From Hydrangea macrophylla (taxonomy: Eukaryota > Streptophyta > Magnoliopsida > Cornales > Hydrangeaceae), in NCBI GenBank assembly GCA_033977485.1, contig CM066988.1:29244501-29308500 (forward strand): DNA of 64,000 bases. Direction: 5' to 3'. A model generated the notes under the pieces. That model was given only the letters and a program-made list of their open reading frames with translations, was not told the DNA's origin and did no database searches. Of this stretch, positions 53,976 to 64,000 are shown piece by piece (positions within the stretch are counted from its first letter, which is position 1; every line of letters begins with the position of its first letter). The position numbers were made by a program, and so were the translations under genes.

Positions 53976-56900
53976 TGTGGACCGTCGCGAATGGAGGAGG
54001 AGGTCCTGACGCTCTCCCTCGATAGTGTCCCGGGACGGATCCCAAGGAGCACACTTCAGGGAAAACTAGGACTTCCTCACGCGATCCTAGAGACAAAGAG
54101 TCGCCACCTAATTTTTATCGGGAATTAGGAAACCCAAGTTTGACTCGCCCAAAATTGAATAAGGTTACTCGCCCTTCATTACCAGAAACAAGGTTCGGGG
54201 GTCTTGGTACGAGAGGGGAAGGAGCCCAAGCAGGACTAAAGCACCCCCTCCTCGCCCTACCGAATGGTAGGCCTTGATTCAAATATCCTTGTTATTAATT
54301 CATAATAGATGTTGTTTCCTCAAACATACTAGATAGGTATATACATGGCAAAAAGAAACATCTAATGAAAATCATTTCAAGAGACTAAATCAAGTAGAAA
54401 GCGGATGCTCATGCAACACAAGGGAGAAGTATACTCACAGTGGCTAGTCCCGCCCGGGACCGATGCAAAGAAAGTAAACATGTCATGATATGCAAAGGGA
54501 ACGAGAAGACTTACATTGGTTGACTCAAGCGGAGTCGCGAAAGCAAAAAGAATGTAAACGTGCAATGCAATCATGCAACAATCCTAGATAAGATGTCTCT
54601 AACAAATAATCATATAAACGGAGACTTATCCTAAAGGAAATGTGTCGTTGAAATCAAAGTTGTAAACCTAGAAAAATTCTAAGAGAAAGGATAGAGATAG
54701 TACATGATACATGGGCACTAAGCCACATGTAGACGAGGCAAACCACAAATCGAAGTCCGGGTCCGAGGCACTTAATTCTCTGCACTAATACACCAAAGAA
54801 TACCCAAGCATTGCAAAAATACAAGCAAACAAATGATATGCATGATAAACAAAGAAAACATGTCATCAATCAAATTTCCAGATTCAGCAACCTCTAATGA
54901 ATCCTATCAAAAGTGGTCTTAAACATGAGCTGGGTAAAAACCCTTTTACAGAAAGTTAGATACATGTCTTAGGGAACTTCTCCAAAAAGTGGGACCTCAA
55001 TATCAATTTTATTGTTTGAGAAATAAATGTTTTGGGAACAGTGGATCAGGACTGTCCACTGTTCTTGTAAAAATCATAATTAAATCTACAAAAATCATAT
55101 GAAGCTCTATTTGGTGTCAAAAGAAAGCTATTTCATTGTAGTATATGATAAAAATAAACCCATGGACATTCTGTAATCACAAGGTTTCTGAAAAAGTGTT
55201 TTAAACAGACTCTGTTATTCTGGAAATTTGGTATCATTTGACAAATGAATGCAAAACATAATAGAAGTATAATAGAAGTTCATGAATCATGTTAACCAAG
55301 TTGATTTAAGCTTTTGATCTCTCATCCATTTATCCTAGGTGATTTCTAAACCAAGTTTTATTCATCAATTGTTGTTGAGTGATCAAGGTATGACCATTTT
55401 GTATACATAATCATATTTGTAATTAAACTTAGAAAATTCCAGAATAGTTGTATCAACTTTAAACGCTTAGAAAACGATCCTAACTCGATCGTATGCTCAC
55501 GATTTTACATCGGCATATAGATATATGAGTTAGGAATCATCCCCAAAAAGCGGAACGTCGATAACTATTATAGATTTTCTGAAATTCAAGCACAAAGAGA
55601 CGATGTTCAAATCTGTCAACCGATTTCTCAACAATTTCTAAAAATAGTATATGAATCCTAAAAGCTCTCAAAACGGACCGGATGAAAGCTAATTCATCAA
55701 AGTTTACCCAGAAAATTTGAAATCCATCAAACTATGGGTTTTGATGGACCAAATCTAATGGACAAAACCAATCTGCTTTGCTGAATTTTTATCTAGTTCA
55801 TTTTAAAGTGTGAGGAAAACATTTTAGTGATAGTTGAAGCTTATTAGAGAGATCAAACTCATAGATCAACTTAATTATCATGATTCCCAATCAATTTAGC
55901 CCTCAAGTTCTATGAAGAACTTTTAGATCAAGGATCAAAGGGACTTATAAATATCATGTTGGAGATGAAATTCAATAGGAATTCTAGGTAATAGGAATAA
56001 TCAAGAGATAGGTATGAACATAGAAATCATCCTTCTCATAGATCATATTTCCAAACCATCATGGAATTCAAAATAAATATATGTATATATATATAATCAT
56101 GTATGCATGAATCTAAACTAAAATTGAAGAATGAAACCAAAATTGAAAATCAAAGTGAAAAACAATCTCTAATTGTAAATTATCAATAAAAATCAAAGAG
56201 ATTTGGATCTAACTATGTGAGTGTGTGAAGAACATGAGAGGAAGAAGATGAGTGTTCTAATAAGTAGAAATAGAACTAAGTTAGATCCAAATCTTATAGA
56301 TCTATATATACAAAGTAGGAATTAGAGATGAACTATAGTGTTTACCTCTTGGAGGATTCTCAATTACAAGACCAAAATTGATTTGAAGATCTTCTTCTTC
56401 AAGTGTTATTCAAGTGTTCTTCAAGCACTCATCCATGGAAGTTGAGGGAGGCAATTGATGTTCAAATTGTGGTCTAATTAGCCTAAGTTAATCTAAATTC
56501 AATTCATAATTTTCTCTCTCTAGAATTCACCTAAATTGAAAGTATATTCAAAGTATACTCATCTCTCTTGTATGTGCTTCTATGTGTGTTTGTATCTCCA
56601 AGTATATTCAAGTGTATCTCTTCCAAGTGTCTAGTGTGTTAAGATGTGATCTCATATGAGATGTATGAGATCTTATATAGAGTTTTGAAGACTTAGCTCT
56701 TAAGTTTCAGGGTTAAAACAGGATTTTTAGAGCTTAAAAGAGGGTTAAAATGGCCATTTCGGAGCCTAAACGCAATTTCCAGGCAATTTCCTCGCAGTGG
56801 GAAGCTTCTAGAAGGGTCTGGAACTCAAAAAGCTCCGTGGAGGACACAAATGGAAGTGGCGGTTATGGTGGGACCCGCCACCCCCATACCCAAAACCGCC

Positions 56901-57465
56901 ATTTACTATTTGGGTCCCTCTGGTCACCCACAAGCTCTGTTTCAAATTTCATGCGCACTGCTTTTCCAGATTTTTGTAAAAATGCTTTTTGGTGTCCGAA
57001 ATCGTCCGTTTACGTACCGTTGGAAAGCTGTCAGGTTGAATTTCAGTATAAAAATATTTCCAGAGGTTTTATAATGAGAATTGAAGTCCAATTGAAGTCC
57101 GGAAGTCCTCCGGAACTTTCGTCGTCTTTTTGAAATCAAATGACGTCTTTTCCAAAATTGCTTTCAAATGTGCGTCGATTTCGAACTTTTCTTTAAAATT
57201 GAATCTCTGGATACCTAGAATACTGCGTTTAGAACACTTAATGTTCATATAACCCTGAGAGAATATGAATTCTGAGAGATGATTTTGACAAAACCGGGAT
57301 TTATCCATGGAAAAGGGCTTTTCTGAGCTTGAAGTCACTTTCCGAAGTCCGATCTTCTGATTGTGTGGAATCCAGTACCTTCCACGGGGTACTTTTCATC
57401 ATCGAATCCTCCAAGACGTTGTCCACCCTAAATCCTATCAGTGTGGTCAAAATTGGGTGTCTACA
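53976..57465 (-). mobile_element. Tat/Ogre-type Ty3/gypsy 3' LTR (about 3.5 kb)
   Basis: On the minus strand it begins TGTAGACACCCAATTTTGAC at 57465, the start typical of Tat/Ogre LTRs, preceded by purine tract aaagaggggcaaac. Near 54090-54120 the minus strand reads ttaggtggcgactctttg, also characteristic of this lineage. A TG at 53976 (plus) is the likely outer end, not proven, since the other LTR is outside the window. No ORF of note. A GC-rich hairpin region lies at 56855-56910. Confidence 0.7.
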
Positions 57466-57481
57466 GTTTGCCCCTCTTTGG
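57466..57481 (-). other. Tat/Ogre element polypurine tract
   Basis: Minus-strand ccaaagaggggcaaac abuts the TGTAGACACC start of the LTR. The junction 12-mer ggggcaaactgt recurs elsewhere in the element (see 62952). Confidence 0.75.
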
Positions 57482-58063
57482 CAGAGCTTGTTGTGAACAA
57501 CGTGAACTGCAAGTGAGTGCCAAAGCCTTGAAGGCACCCAAATAACCATACTGAGAGGTTTTAGGAAAAACAAAAAATTCGCAAAATCAAGAAATTCAAA
57601 ATCTGAAAAAAAATCAAGAAATTACAAATGCAAGAATGCAATGCAATGCTGGGTAGAGGCGGCTAAGTTGAAGCTGATGCTGGTCGTGCTCCGCTGGAGC
57701 TGCCTACGTATCCTTTCCAGGAATCAGACCAGGGCGTAGTTCAAGCGCGCGGGAAAACGGAAAACAAACAACAACAATGCGGATGAAATGCTCCTATCCT
57801 AGGATGCTGGTGCAGTATGAAAACATGAAATGTGAAAGTGCTGGAGGAATCATCCTCAAGGGTTCCCTAGATGCAAAATCTAATGCAAAGGATGCAACGA
57901 CTCTCTCTCACAGTCGAATATGCTAAAGGTATCTTGGATGATTCTCGAGGTTTTTGTCAAAGTTATTCTTCTGATCTTAAGGCTCGTAGGCGTCATCTGT
58001 ATCCTGGACGACTCTTGAAATAGCGAAGTATCTTGGATGAATTCTGAGTCATGTCAAACAACT
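57482..58063 (-). other. Tat/Ogre 3' untranslated region, LTR-proximal
   Basis: Non-coding. It contains gctgcctacgtatcctttcc with aatcagaccagggcgtagtt (57695-57740), a motif type repeated near 63100 and 63210 in the same element. Confidence 0.55.
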
Positions 58064-58672
58064 GGACGATTGCTGGTGTAGAGTCCTTCTGCTGGGGACG
58101 ATTACTGATGTAGAGTCCTTCTGCTGGGGACGATTGTTGATGTAGAGTCCTTCTGCTGGGGACGATTGCTGAAATAGGTCCTTCTTCTGTGGACGATTGC
58201 TGATGTAGAGTCCTTCTGCTGGGGACGATTTGCTGATGTAGAGTCCTTTTGCTGGGGACGATTGCTGGTGTAGAGTCCTTCTGCTGGGGACGATTGCTGA
58301 TGTAGAGTCCTTCTGCTGGGGACGATTGCTGAAACAGGTCCTTCTTCTGTGGACGATTGCTGATGTAGAGTCCTTTTGCTGGGGACGATTGCTGATGTAG
58401 AGTCCTTCTGCTGGGGACGATTTGCTGATGTAGAGTCCTTTTGCTGGGGACGATTGCTGGTGTAGAGTCCTTCTGCTGGGGACGATTGCTGATGTAGAGT
58501 CCTTCTGCTGGGGACGATTGCTGAAATAGGTCCTTCTTCTGTGGACGATTGCTGATGTAGAGTCCTTTTGCTGGGGACGATTGCTGATGTAGAGTCCTTC
58601 TGCTGGGGACGATTGCTGATGTAGAGTCCTTTTGCTGGGGACGATTGCTGATGTAGAGTCCTTTTGCTGGGG
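58064..58672. repeat. Tandem array, 32-bp unit, about 19 copies, with higher-order structure
   Basis: The unit reads ggggacgattgctgatgtag then agtccttctgct. Variant monomers (gctgaaataggtccttcttc, tgtggacg) recur at about 58171, 58331 and 58523, i.e. every five or six units (160 and 192 bp), showing amplification of blocks. Long ORFs across it arise because the unit lacks stops in several frames. Confidence 0.92.
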
Positions 58673-58870
58673 ACAAATCTTCTGAAACAGGTCTCTCTGC
58701 CGGAGACAAATCTTCTGCTCTTCTGAAACAGGTCTTTCTTCTAGACAAATCTTCTGTAACAGGTCTGGAAACAAGTCTTCTGAAACAGGTCTCTCTGCCG
58801 GAGACAAATCTTCTGTTCTTCTAAAACAGGCCCTTCTTCTGAGGACAAATCTTCTGTTCTGATGCACGGA
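58673..58870. repeat. Short tandem array (acaaatcttctg units)
   Basis: Irregular repeats of acaaatcttctgaaacaggt and tctctctgccggag between the two larger arrays. Confidence 0.7.
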
Positions 58871-59410
58871 TTCTGAGAGATACACAAATTCTGAGAGATG
58901 ACCCTTCTTCTGAGAGCAACCCACGGATACACGATTCTGATTTTGAGAGAAACCCTACATTCTGGAGGCAACCCTGATATGCGATGCTGAGAAATACATG
59001 ATTCTGAGAGAAACCCTACATTCTGGAGGCAACCCTGGATACACGATTCTGATTCTGAGAGAAACCCTACATTCTGGAGGCAACCCACGATTCTGAGAGA
59101 AACCCTACATTCTGAGAGCAACCCACGGATACACGATTCTTGGCATAAACCTTGTATTCTGGAGGCGACCCACGATTCTGATTCTGAGAGAAACCCTACA
59201 TTCTGGAGGCAACCCACGATTCTGAGAGAAACCCTACATTCTGGAGGCAACCCACGATTCTGAGAGAAACCCTACATTCTGGAGGCAACCCTGGATACAT
59301 GATGCTTGGCATAAACCTTGTATTCTGGAGGCGATTTTGATGCTCAAATTCTGAGAGATACCCTTTATCTGGAGGCAACCCGTGGATACATGATGCTTGC
59401 GAGAAACTTA
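58871..59410. repeat. Tandem array, about 38-bp unit
   Basis: The unit gattctgagagaaaccctac then attctggaggcaacccac repeats about ten times, with some variant or truncated units carrying ggatacacgattct or ttggcataaaccttg. Confidence 0.88.
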
Positions 59411-60294
59411 ATTCTGAAAGTTCTCTACTGGGGAGATCCTATGATTCTAAGAGATGCACGAATTCTGTTATACCTTGACAATATCTGGAAATTCTCTGCT
59501 TGAGGAGATATCTGAGGTTTCTGGGACGCGAGCACATATTCTGGAGGCCCTGCTGATTCTTTCTGAGACTCATATTGGTGCTTCGACCAACGCAATCATT
59601 CTTGCAACACGTCAGGCTTACTCTAACCCTTTCTGAACATCTCGCATTCTGACCCATCTTCTGAAAGTCCTTTCTGGATGTAATTCTCAAGCGACAGTAG
59701 ACTCAAATGTCCATTTTCTAAGACAACTCATAATCAATCCCAAAACGACGGGAGTTTGCCGTTTCTCGGCCACTTTCAGGCTGCGGTGCCTTTGATTCTT
59801 CTCATCTGGGGGACTTTTTTCAATTCTTGAATGGATTTTTACCAAGATTCAAATCTCCAGAGGTCCTCTAGACCAATTCCAACAAGTTTTAAGCACTCTC
59901 AAGGCTTATATATCAAAAATGGACCAATCCGGGATCAAATCAAGAGTTCCGGGGGTCAAAACGCGAATATAGAGCAAAATGGGGAAATGGCAGGAAGTGA
60001 ATAGTAAATGGCGGTTCCCCACACCCCCTTGGGAACCGCCAGCCGCAACTTTGGGGTTTTAAACCCATTTTCTTCTTTGTTCTTCATTCATTTCTTCTTC
60101 AATGCATCACCTCTTCCTTCTAAGGTGCTCAAATCTTGCAATTTCTTGATGTTTTGAGTGATTTCTTGCATTAAAACCTCCAAAAACTTTGTTGATTTCA
60201 TCAACTCCTCCCTATTCTAGGGGATTCAAGTACCAAGGTTTTTACTATTCATCATCTTCAACCTCTTATCTTCAAGCTTCAAGCATCAACAACC
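59411..60294 (+). promoter_or_regulatory. Upstream region of the PMD gene
   Basis: Contains a hairpin at 60010-60041 (ggcggttccc ... gggaaccgcc) and the 17-mer aatagtaaatggcggtt (60000-60016), which is also present inverted in the LTR at 56894-56910. Downstream is an unspliced-looking, CT-rich leader to the ATG at 60295. No clear TATA box. Confidence 0.45.
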
Positions 60295-62422
60295 ATGAGT
60301 TCCCATGGACAAGGTGAAAGTTCTAGAACACGTAGAAGCCAATTTCAAGCTAGTGGAGCTTCATCAACTCAAACCATGGAGTATGCAACCATGAAAAATC
60401 CACTAAATCATATCTCTAGGAGGGCCTTTCGTCAAGAGGTAACCCATTCTTTAATTACTCCTTTGTTTCACATCTTCATACGTGTCTCTTTATTCTTGCG
60501 ATTCCTTAGAAATCATCCTTTTTCTTTTTAGAATGTGGTTGGTCATCTTAGAGGTCATGGTAGCCATGGAAAATGCCTTGAATGGTTTAATGAATTGTCG
60601 GAGTCGCGTCCCCAAGTAGTAGCCAATATCAAGCAAGCGGGCTTTGGGTCGTTTGTAACCTTATTGGAGAGATCGACTAATGATTTGGCCATGATTCAAG
60701 CTCTTGCTGAAAGGTGGTGGGATTCCACAAATACTTTTCACATGCCTTTTGGGGAGATAACCATGACCCCTCTTGATTTTGCAATGATAACCGGCATCTC
60801 ATTTGGCGGGCATCGTCTTGCCTTTGCAAAGAACATCCATAGACATCCTACTATCATTGAGCGTCTCCTAGGCATCATCCCATCCCAGAGAGATCTTCAC
60901 GGATCGAGCGTAGGCATCACATGGTTCATCAACAACTTCAGGCCTTCTGAAAGAGCGGCTCAATTTACCGATATGCAGCTTACCCGTGCTTTCATCTTGT
61001 ATTTGCTTGGTTGCTCTCTTCTTTCTACTCGAGCTGAGCGGATTACATTGAATATGCTTGATAGTCTTCGAAATCTTGAGGAGATTGCAGATTTTGATTG
61101 GGGCTCTGCTGGTTTAGCCATTCTGTATAGTCATATGGGGGAGCATTCTCGAGGCAAATCCCCTGGATTCGGCGGATTCTGGAGAGCTTGGGAGGTACTG
61201 AAAATATTTTCATTTCCAGTTTTTATCATTTGATGTTCTGCTGTTTTGACCACTGCTTTATTTTCTCTTGTAGGTGTGGGCCTTTGAGTATTTCTCCATG
61301 ACGGCTCCATCATTCCGGGAGGAAGAGATTCATATTTTTCCACGGGCTTTGAAGTGGCGTCGCCAAGCCGTAGGTACCAAGAATGATGCTCATAATGTTA
61401 TTTCTTGCCGGGATTTTCTTACCCGTCTCAGATTCAACCAAGTTAACTGGCATCCTTGGGCTACAAATGGAGATGTGACTGAGATTGGCTTAGCTAGACA
61501 GATGACTGGAGAGAGGATTCTTCTTGAGGGTCCCTCTGTTCTTGAGTGGTATCTTGGAGAGAGAGTAGCTCCTCAGACTGATTTGGAGGATCGTCTCTTA
61601 GTGCCACAGGATCCGCCTTCTTGTATGAGGTCGGCGCAGAATTTGGAAGATGAAGATCTTATTAATGCTTTGAACGGAATTCCTTCAGCCTCTTTTACTC
61701 TGTTTGAGGATAACTATGACGTCTTCAGGGTTACTCATCTGATGCCTAATTTCCCGCTCTCGGATGACCCGCAGGTATTTCACGACTTCTTCATTTCTGA
61801 TCGAATGCTTGCTTTATCTTATTTCTCATCATCATTTGCAGGGGAGTTCTTTTGTGGATGGCCCTGGTCGACCTCTACCTCTCATTCCTCCTTGTGATTG
61901 GCGAGCCTCGACCATGCTGCGCGGAGTTATATCTTCTGTAGAGATCCCCCGTGATCTTGTAGAGCCTCAGCTAGTTTCAGAACAACATGAGTCCGTTCCC
62001 CGAGCCGTTTTCAATGAAGAGCGAGCTTATGCACAGAATCTGAGGGCTTGGAGCCTTGCTCGTGAGGGACATGTAAGTAATTTCTGAACTCATTACCTCT
62101 GATTCTTCTGATCTTTCTGACCATATCTTTCTTCTCTTTGCAGTGGGATGGCATGTGCCAGACTTACATAGACCGTGATGCGGCCCTGGTAAATTTCTTG
62201 ACCTTTTCTTCTTATCTCATTGCTTTTTCAAACCCCTATACTGATTCTTTTCTTCCACAGGTGGCTCAAGTTAGGCAGCTTCAATCACAGTTGGAGCGGA
62301 TGAATGCAGGCCCTTCTGGTGGGGCTGGTGGGTCTAGGCGAAGGCGCCAAATTGAAGATGATGATAGCTCTACGGCCTCAGATATGCCTGCTCGGTACCC
62401 ACGGGCTACTCGTCGTCGCTGA
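60295..62422 (+). CDS. Plant mobile domain (PMD) protein, six exons, antisense within a Tat/Ogre element
   Basis: Exons are 60295-60438, 60532-61194, 61274-61774, 61842-62072, 62144-62188 and 62261-62422. Each is a multiple of three and bounded by GT-AG, so all five introns are phase 0. The join gives 581 codons plus TGA with no internal stop. The protein has a Ser/Gln-rich start (MSSHGQGESSRTRRS) and a PMD core with FHMPFGEITMTPLDFAMITG at about residues 117-136, then TRAFILYLLGCSLL and WGSAGLAILYSHMG. A second region opens WAFEYFSMTAP, and a basic tail ends RYPRATRRR. PMD proteins (aminotransferase-like, PP7-long-form relatives) act in silencing in some host copies and also ride in transposons. 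Here the gene lies between integrase and 3' LTR on the opposite strand, like the antisense extra ORFs known in Tat lineages. Expression cannot be judged. Confidence 0.85.
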
Positions 62423-62940
62423 TGATGATCATATGCACCCATGACTATCTTTCTGTTTTTCTTGCTTTCTGTGCTGAGACTGATGTTGATGTATTCTGTC
62501 TGAGACTTGATGGGCTTGTACTCTTGACTTTGCTTGATGCTGCTTTATGCTATCCTTCTGTTTCGCTTTGCATCCCTTGTCACGAGACTGATTTGATTGA
62601 CACTTTGCACACTGACACACAGGACTCGATTTTACAGGGAAAGGAAATTTCTGACGATTCCTCTTTCTCGACAATGTCTTTTGACTTGGATATTTGAATT
62701 TTCTAAGGATTTGCATGTTTTGAAAATGAGATTTTATCTTGTAGCAGGATATTGTGTTGGCTTTGCATGTAATCTTGAAGCTTTTGAAAATTTTCCACAT
62801 AATGTTTCAGTCTTGACATTAGATTCACATCTTTAGATTGCTAAAAAACTTTTCAACTTAATATCAAGAATTACCAGATTTTTCACTTAGGTGCTTTAAT
62901 TCTGATAGCCAAGTGATCCAGAGAGGACAGGTAGCGAGGT
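62423..62940. other. 3' flank of the PMD gene, non-coding
   Basis: Probable 3' UTR of the PMD gene and untranslated sequence of the retroelement. No supported ORF on either strand. A distinct polyadenylation signal was not identified. Confidence 0.45.
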
Positions 62941-62942
62941 AT

Positions 62943-63062
62943 GGGCAAACGACAGTTTGCCCCTAGTTGATAGAGATAAATGGAAGTTTGGGCAAACGCA
63001 GTTTGCCCCTAGTGTGGCAGTGATATCTTGAGGCTTTGGGCAAACTTGAAAGTTTGCCCCTA
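62943..63062. repeat. Three GGGCAAAC...GTTTGCCCCTAG hairpins
   Basis: Three inverted pairs of gggcaaac and gtttgcccctag occur near 62943-62966, 62990-63012 and 63038-63062. In element-sense orientation each contains ggggcaaact, matching the polypurine tract/LTR junction at 57463-57474 (12 of 12 bases in the first copy). Confidence 0.85.
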
Positions 63063-63292
63063 GTTTGAAAGGTTCAGGGATCGAGAGCCAGGAAAGCTCG
63101 CCTACTTATCCCCAAGTGGGAATCAGATCCAAAGTAGTTCGGCCAGGTCTTGAAAGAAAGTATGGTTGAGGGTTTCAGGAGCAGTGACCGAACCGAGCAG
63201 GTTGCCTACATATCCCCAAGTGGGAATCAGGTCAAGTGTAGTTCCTCAAATGCTGGAGGTTTTGAAAGAACAGGTTTTGAAAGAAAAGGCTT

Positions 63293-64000
63293 TTAAGCAT
63301 AGTATCTCTTGAGACGGTCAATGTTGATTGGCTGATTGAACTCAACTCCATCTAGATCCATCAGGTATGCCGCTCCTCCAGAGAGAAGCTTCTTGATGAC
63401 GTATGGGCCAACCCAATTTGGCTTGAATTTCCCTCTAGGATCGAAAACGGGTGCTTTTAAGGCTTTAAGCACAAGGTCGCCTTCCTCAAGTTTTCTTGGA
63501 CGGACCTTCTTGTTGAATGCTCGAGCTATTCTTCTCTGATACACATGCACATGATCAATTGCGGCCAACCTTTTCTCATCAAGTAACATTAGCTCCTCAT
63601 ATCTATCTCTTAGCCAATCAAATTCTGGAATCTCGGATTCTGCCACAACTCTCAAAGATGGTAGTTCTATTTCAACTGGGAGTACTGCTTCCATTCCGTA
63701 AGCCAATGAATAAGGAGTGGCTCCTGTAGATGTTCGGATAGATGTTCTGTATCCCCACAGTGCATACGGTAACTTCTCATGCCAATCTCGGTATGTATCA
63801 GTCATCTTTCTTAGGATCGTCTTCAAATTCTTATTAGCTGCTTCAACTGCCCCATTTGTTTGTGGCCTATACGGCGCTGACATGTGGTGCATGATCTTGT
63901 ATTCTTCTAGTAGATCCAAAACCTCTTTCTGGAAGTGACTGCCGTGATCGGATATCAACTCATGAGGGACCCCGTATCGGCAGATTATATTTCTTCTGAT
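63293..64000 (-). CDS. Tat/Ogre-type gypsy integrase, C-terminal part (runs off the window)
   Basis: The frame is open from the window edge to TAA at 63295-63293 (235 codons visible). It starts CRYGVPHELISDHGSHFQKE, with the second catalytic aspartate of the DDE core in SDHGSHF and the glutamate in TNGAVEAANKNLK. The RTSTGATPYSLAYGMEAVLP block is diagnostic of plant Ty3/gypsy elements of the Tat/Ogre branch. A C-terminal DNA-binding part (DLVLKALKAP ... PNWVGPYVIKK) ends RLKRYYA. There is no frameshift or stop, so this element is better preserved than the copia copies. The first catalytic aspartate, RNase H and reverse transcriptase lie beyond 64000. Confidence 0.92.
   Translation of the reverse strand: MRRNIICRYGVPHELISDHGSHFQKEVLDLLEEYKIMHHMSAPYRPQTNGAVEAANKNLKTILRKMTDTYRDWHEKLPYALWGYRTSIRTSTGATPYSLAYGMEAVLPVEIELPSLRVVAESEIPEFDWLRDRYEELMLLDEKRLAAIDHVHVYQRRIARAFNKKVRPRKLEEGDLVLKALKAPVFDPRGKFKPNWVGPYVIKKLLSGGAAYLMDLDGVEFNQPINIDRLKRYYA

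Noticed and set aside
56750..57133. 127-codon plus-strand ORF
   Set aside because: It lies inside the Tat/Ogre LTR, has overlapping open frames on both strands and shows no recognisable domain.
57993..58924. Overlapping minus-strand ORFs of 251 and 291 codons over the 32-bp array
   Set aside because: Both frames are low-complexity products of the tandem repeat, which happens to lack stops in several frames. The period is not a multiple of three, and there is no domain or start context.
58064..59410. Regular repeats resembling a CRISPR array
   Set aside because: The units are contiguous with no unique spacers, and the DNA is plant nuclear. These are ordinary tandem repeats.

Overview
The window is plant nuclear DNA: AT-rich, with split genes carrying GT-AG introns, very long introns and several nested layers of LTR retrotransposons, MITEs and microsatellites. 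It fits an angiosperm with a large, transposon-rich genome; species cannot be told from the sequence.

The one ordinary host gene is a minus-strand HEN1 (small-RNA 2'-O-methyltransferase) gene. Its first four coding exons are at 34251-34000, 18896-18804, 11324-10867 and 9483-9253, with a probable non-coding 5' exon near 35680-35870. Splice phases agree at all junctions. The exons are separated by introns of 15.1, 7.5 and 1.4 kb, and the rest of the gene, including the methyltransferase domain, must lie beyond base 1. Three Ty1/copia elements, each with LTRs, primer-binding site, polypurine tract and a 5-bp target duplication, sit in its introns: Copia-1 (+, 1621-8569, carrying a nested solo LTR), Copia-2 (-, 13552-18714) and Copia-3 (+, 19476-24711). 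All three are decayed. Intron 1 also holds a 5-kb inverted repeat whose two arms carry the same retroelement ORF (25608-30640, interrupted by an oppositely oriented LTR pair), a further LTR with primer site, a MITE and a 287-bp tandem duplication.

From 36 to 54 kb the sequence is intergenic: a MITE with a perfect 9-bp target duplication, an array of GTGAGAAAT / ATTTCTCAC motifs, two copies of an LTR-like repeat, a Ty3/gypsy 3' LTR with a G-poor internal remnant, a 3.1-kb solo LTR, and a related LTR fused through a primer-binding site to a Cassandra-like TRIM that carries a 5S rRNA-like segment.

From 54 kb to the end lies the 3' part of a minus-strand Ty3/gypsy element of Tat/Ogre type: integrase C-terminal part (64000-63293), a long 3' untranslated region, then a 3' LTR (57465 down to about 53976). 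Within this untranslated region, on the opposite strand, is an uninterrupted six-exon plant mobile domain (PMD) gene (60295-62422) with every intron in phase 0, followed toward the LTR by three tandem-repeat arrays. This antisense, intron-retaining captured gene is the most interesting system seen here.
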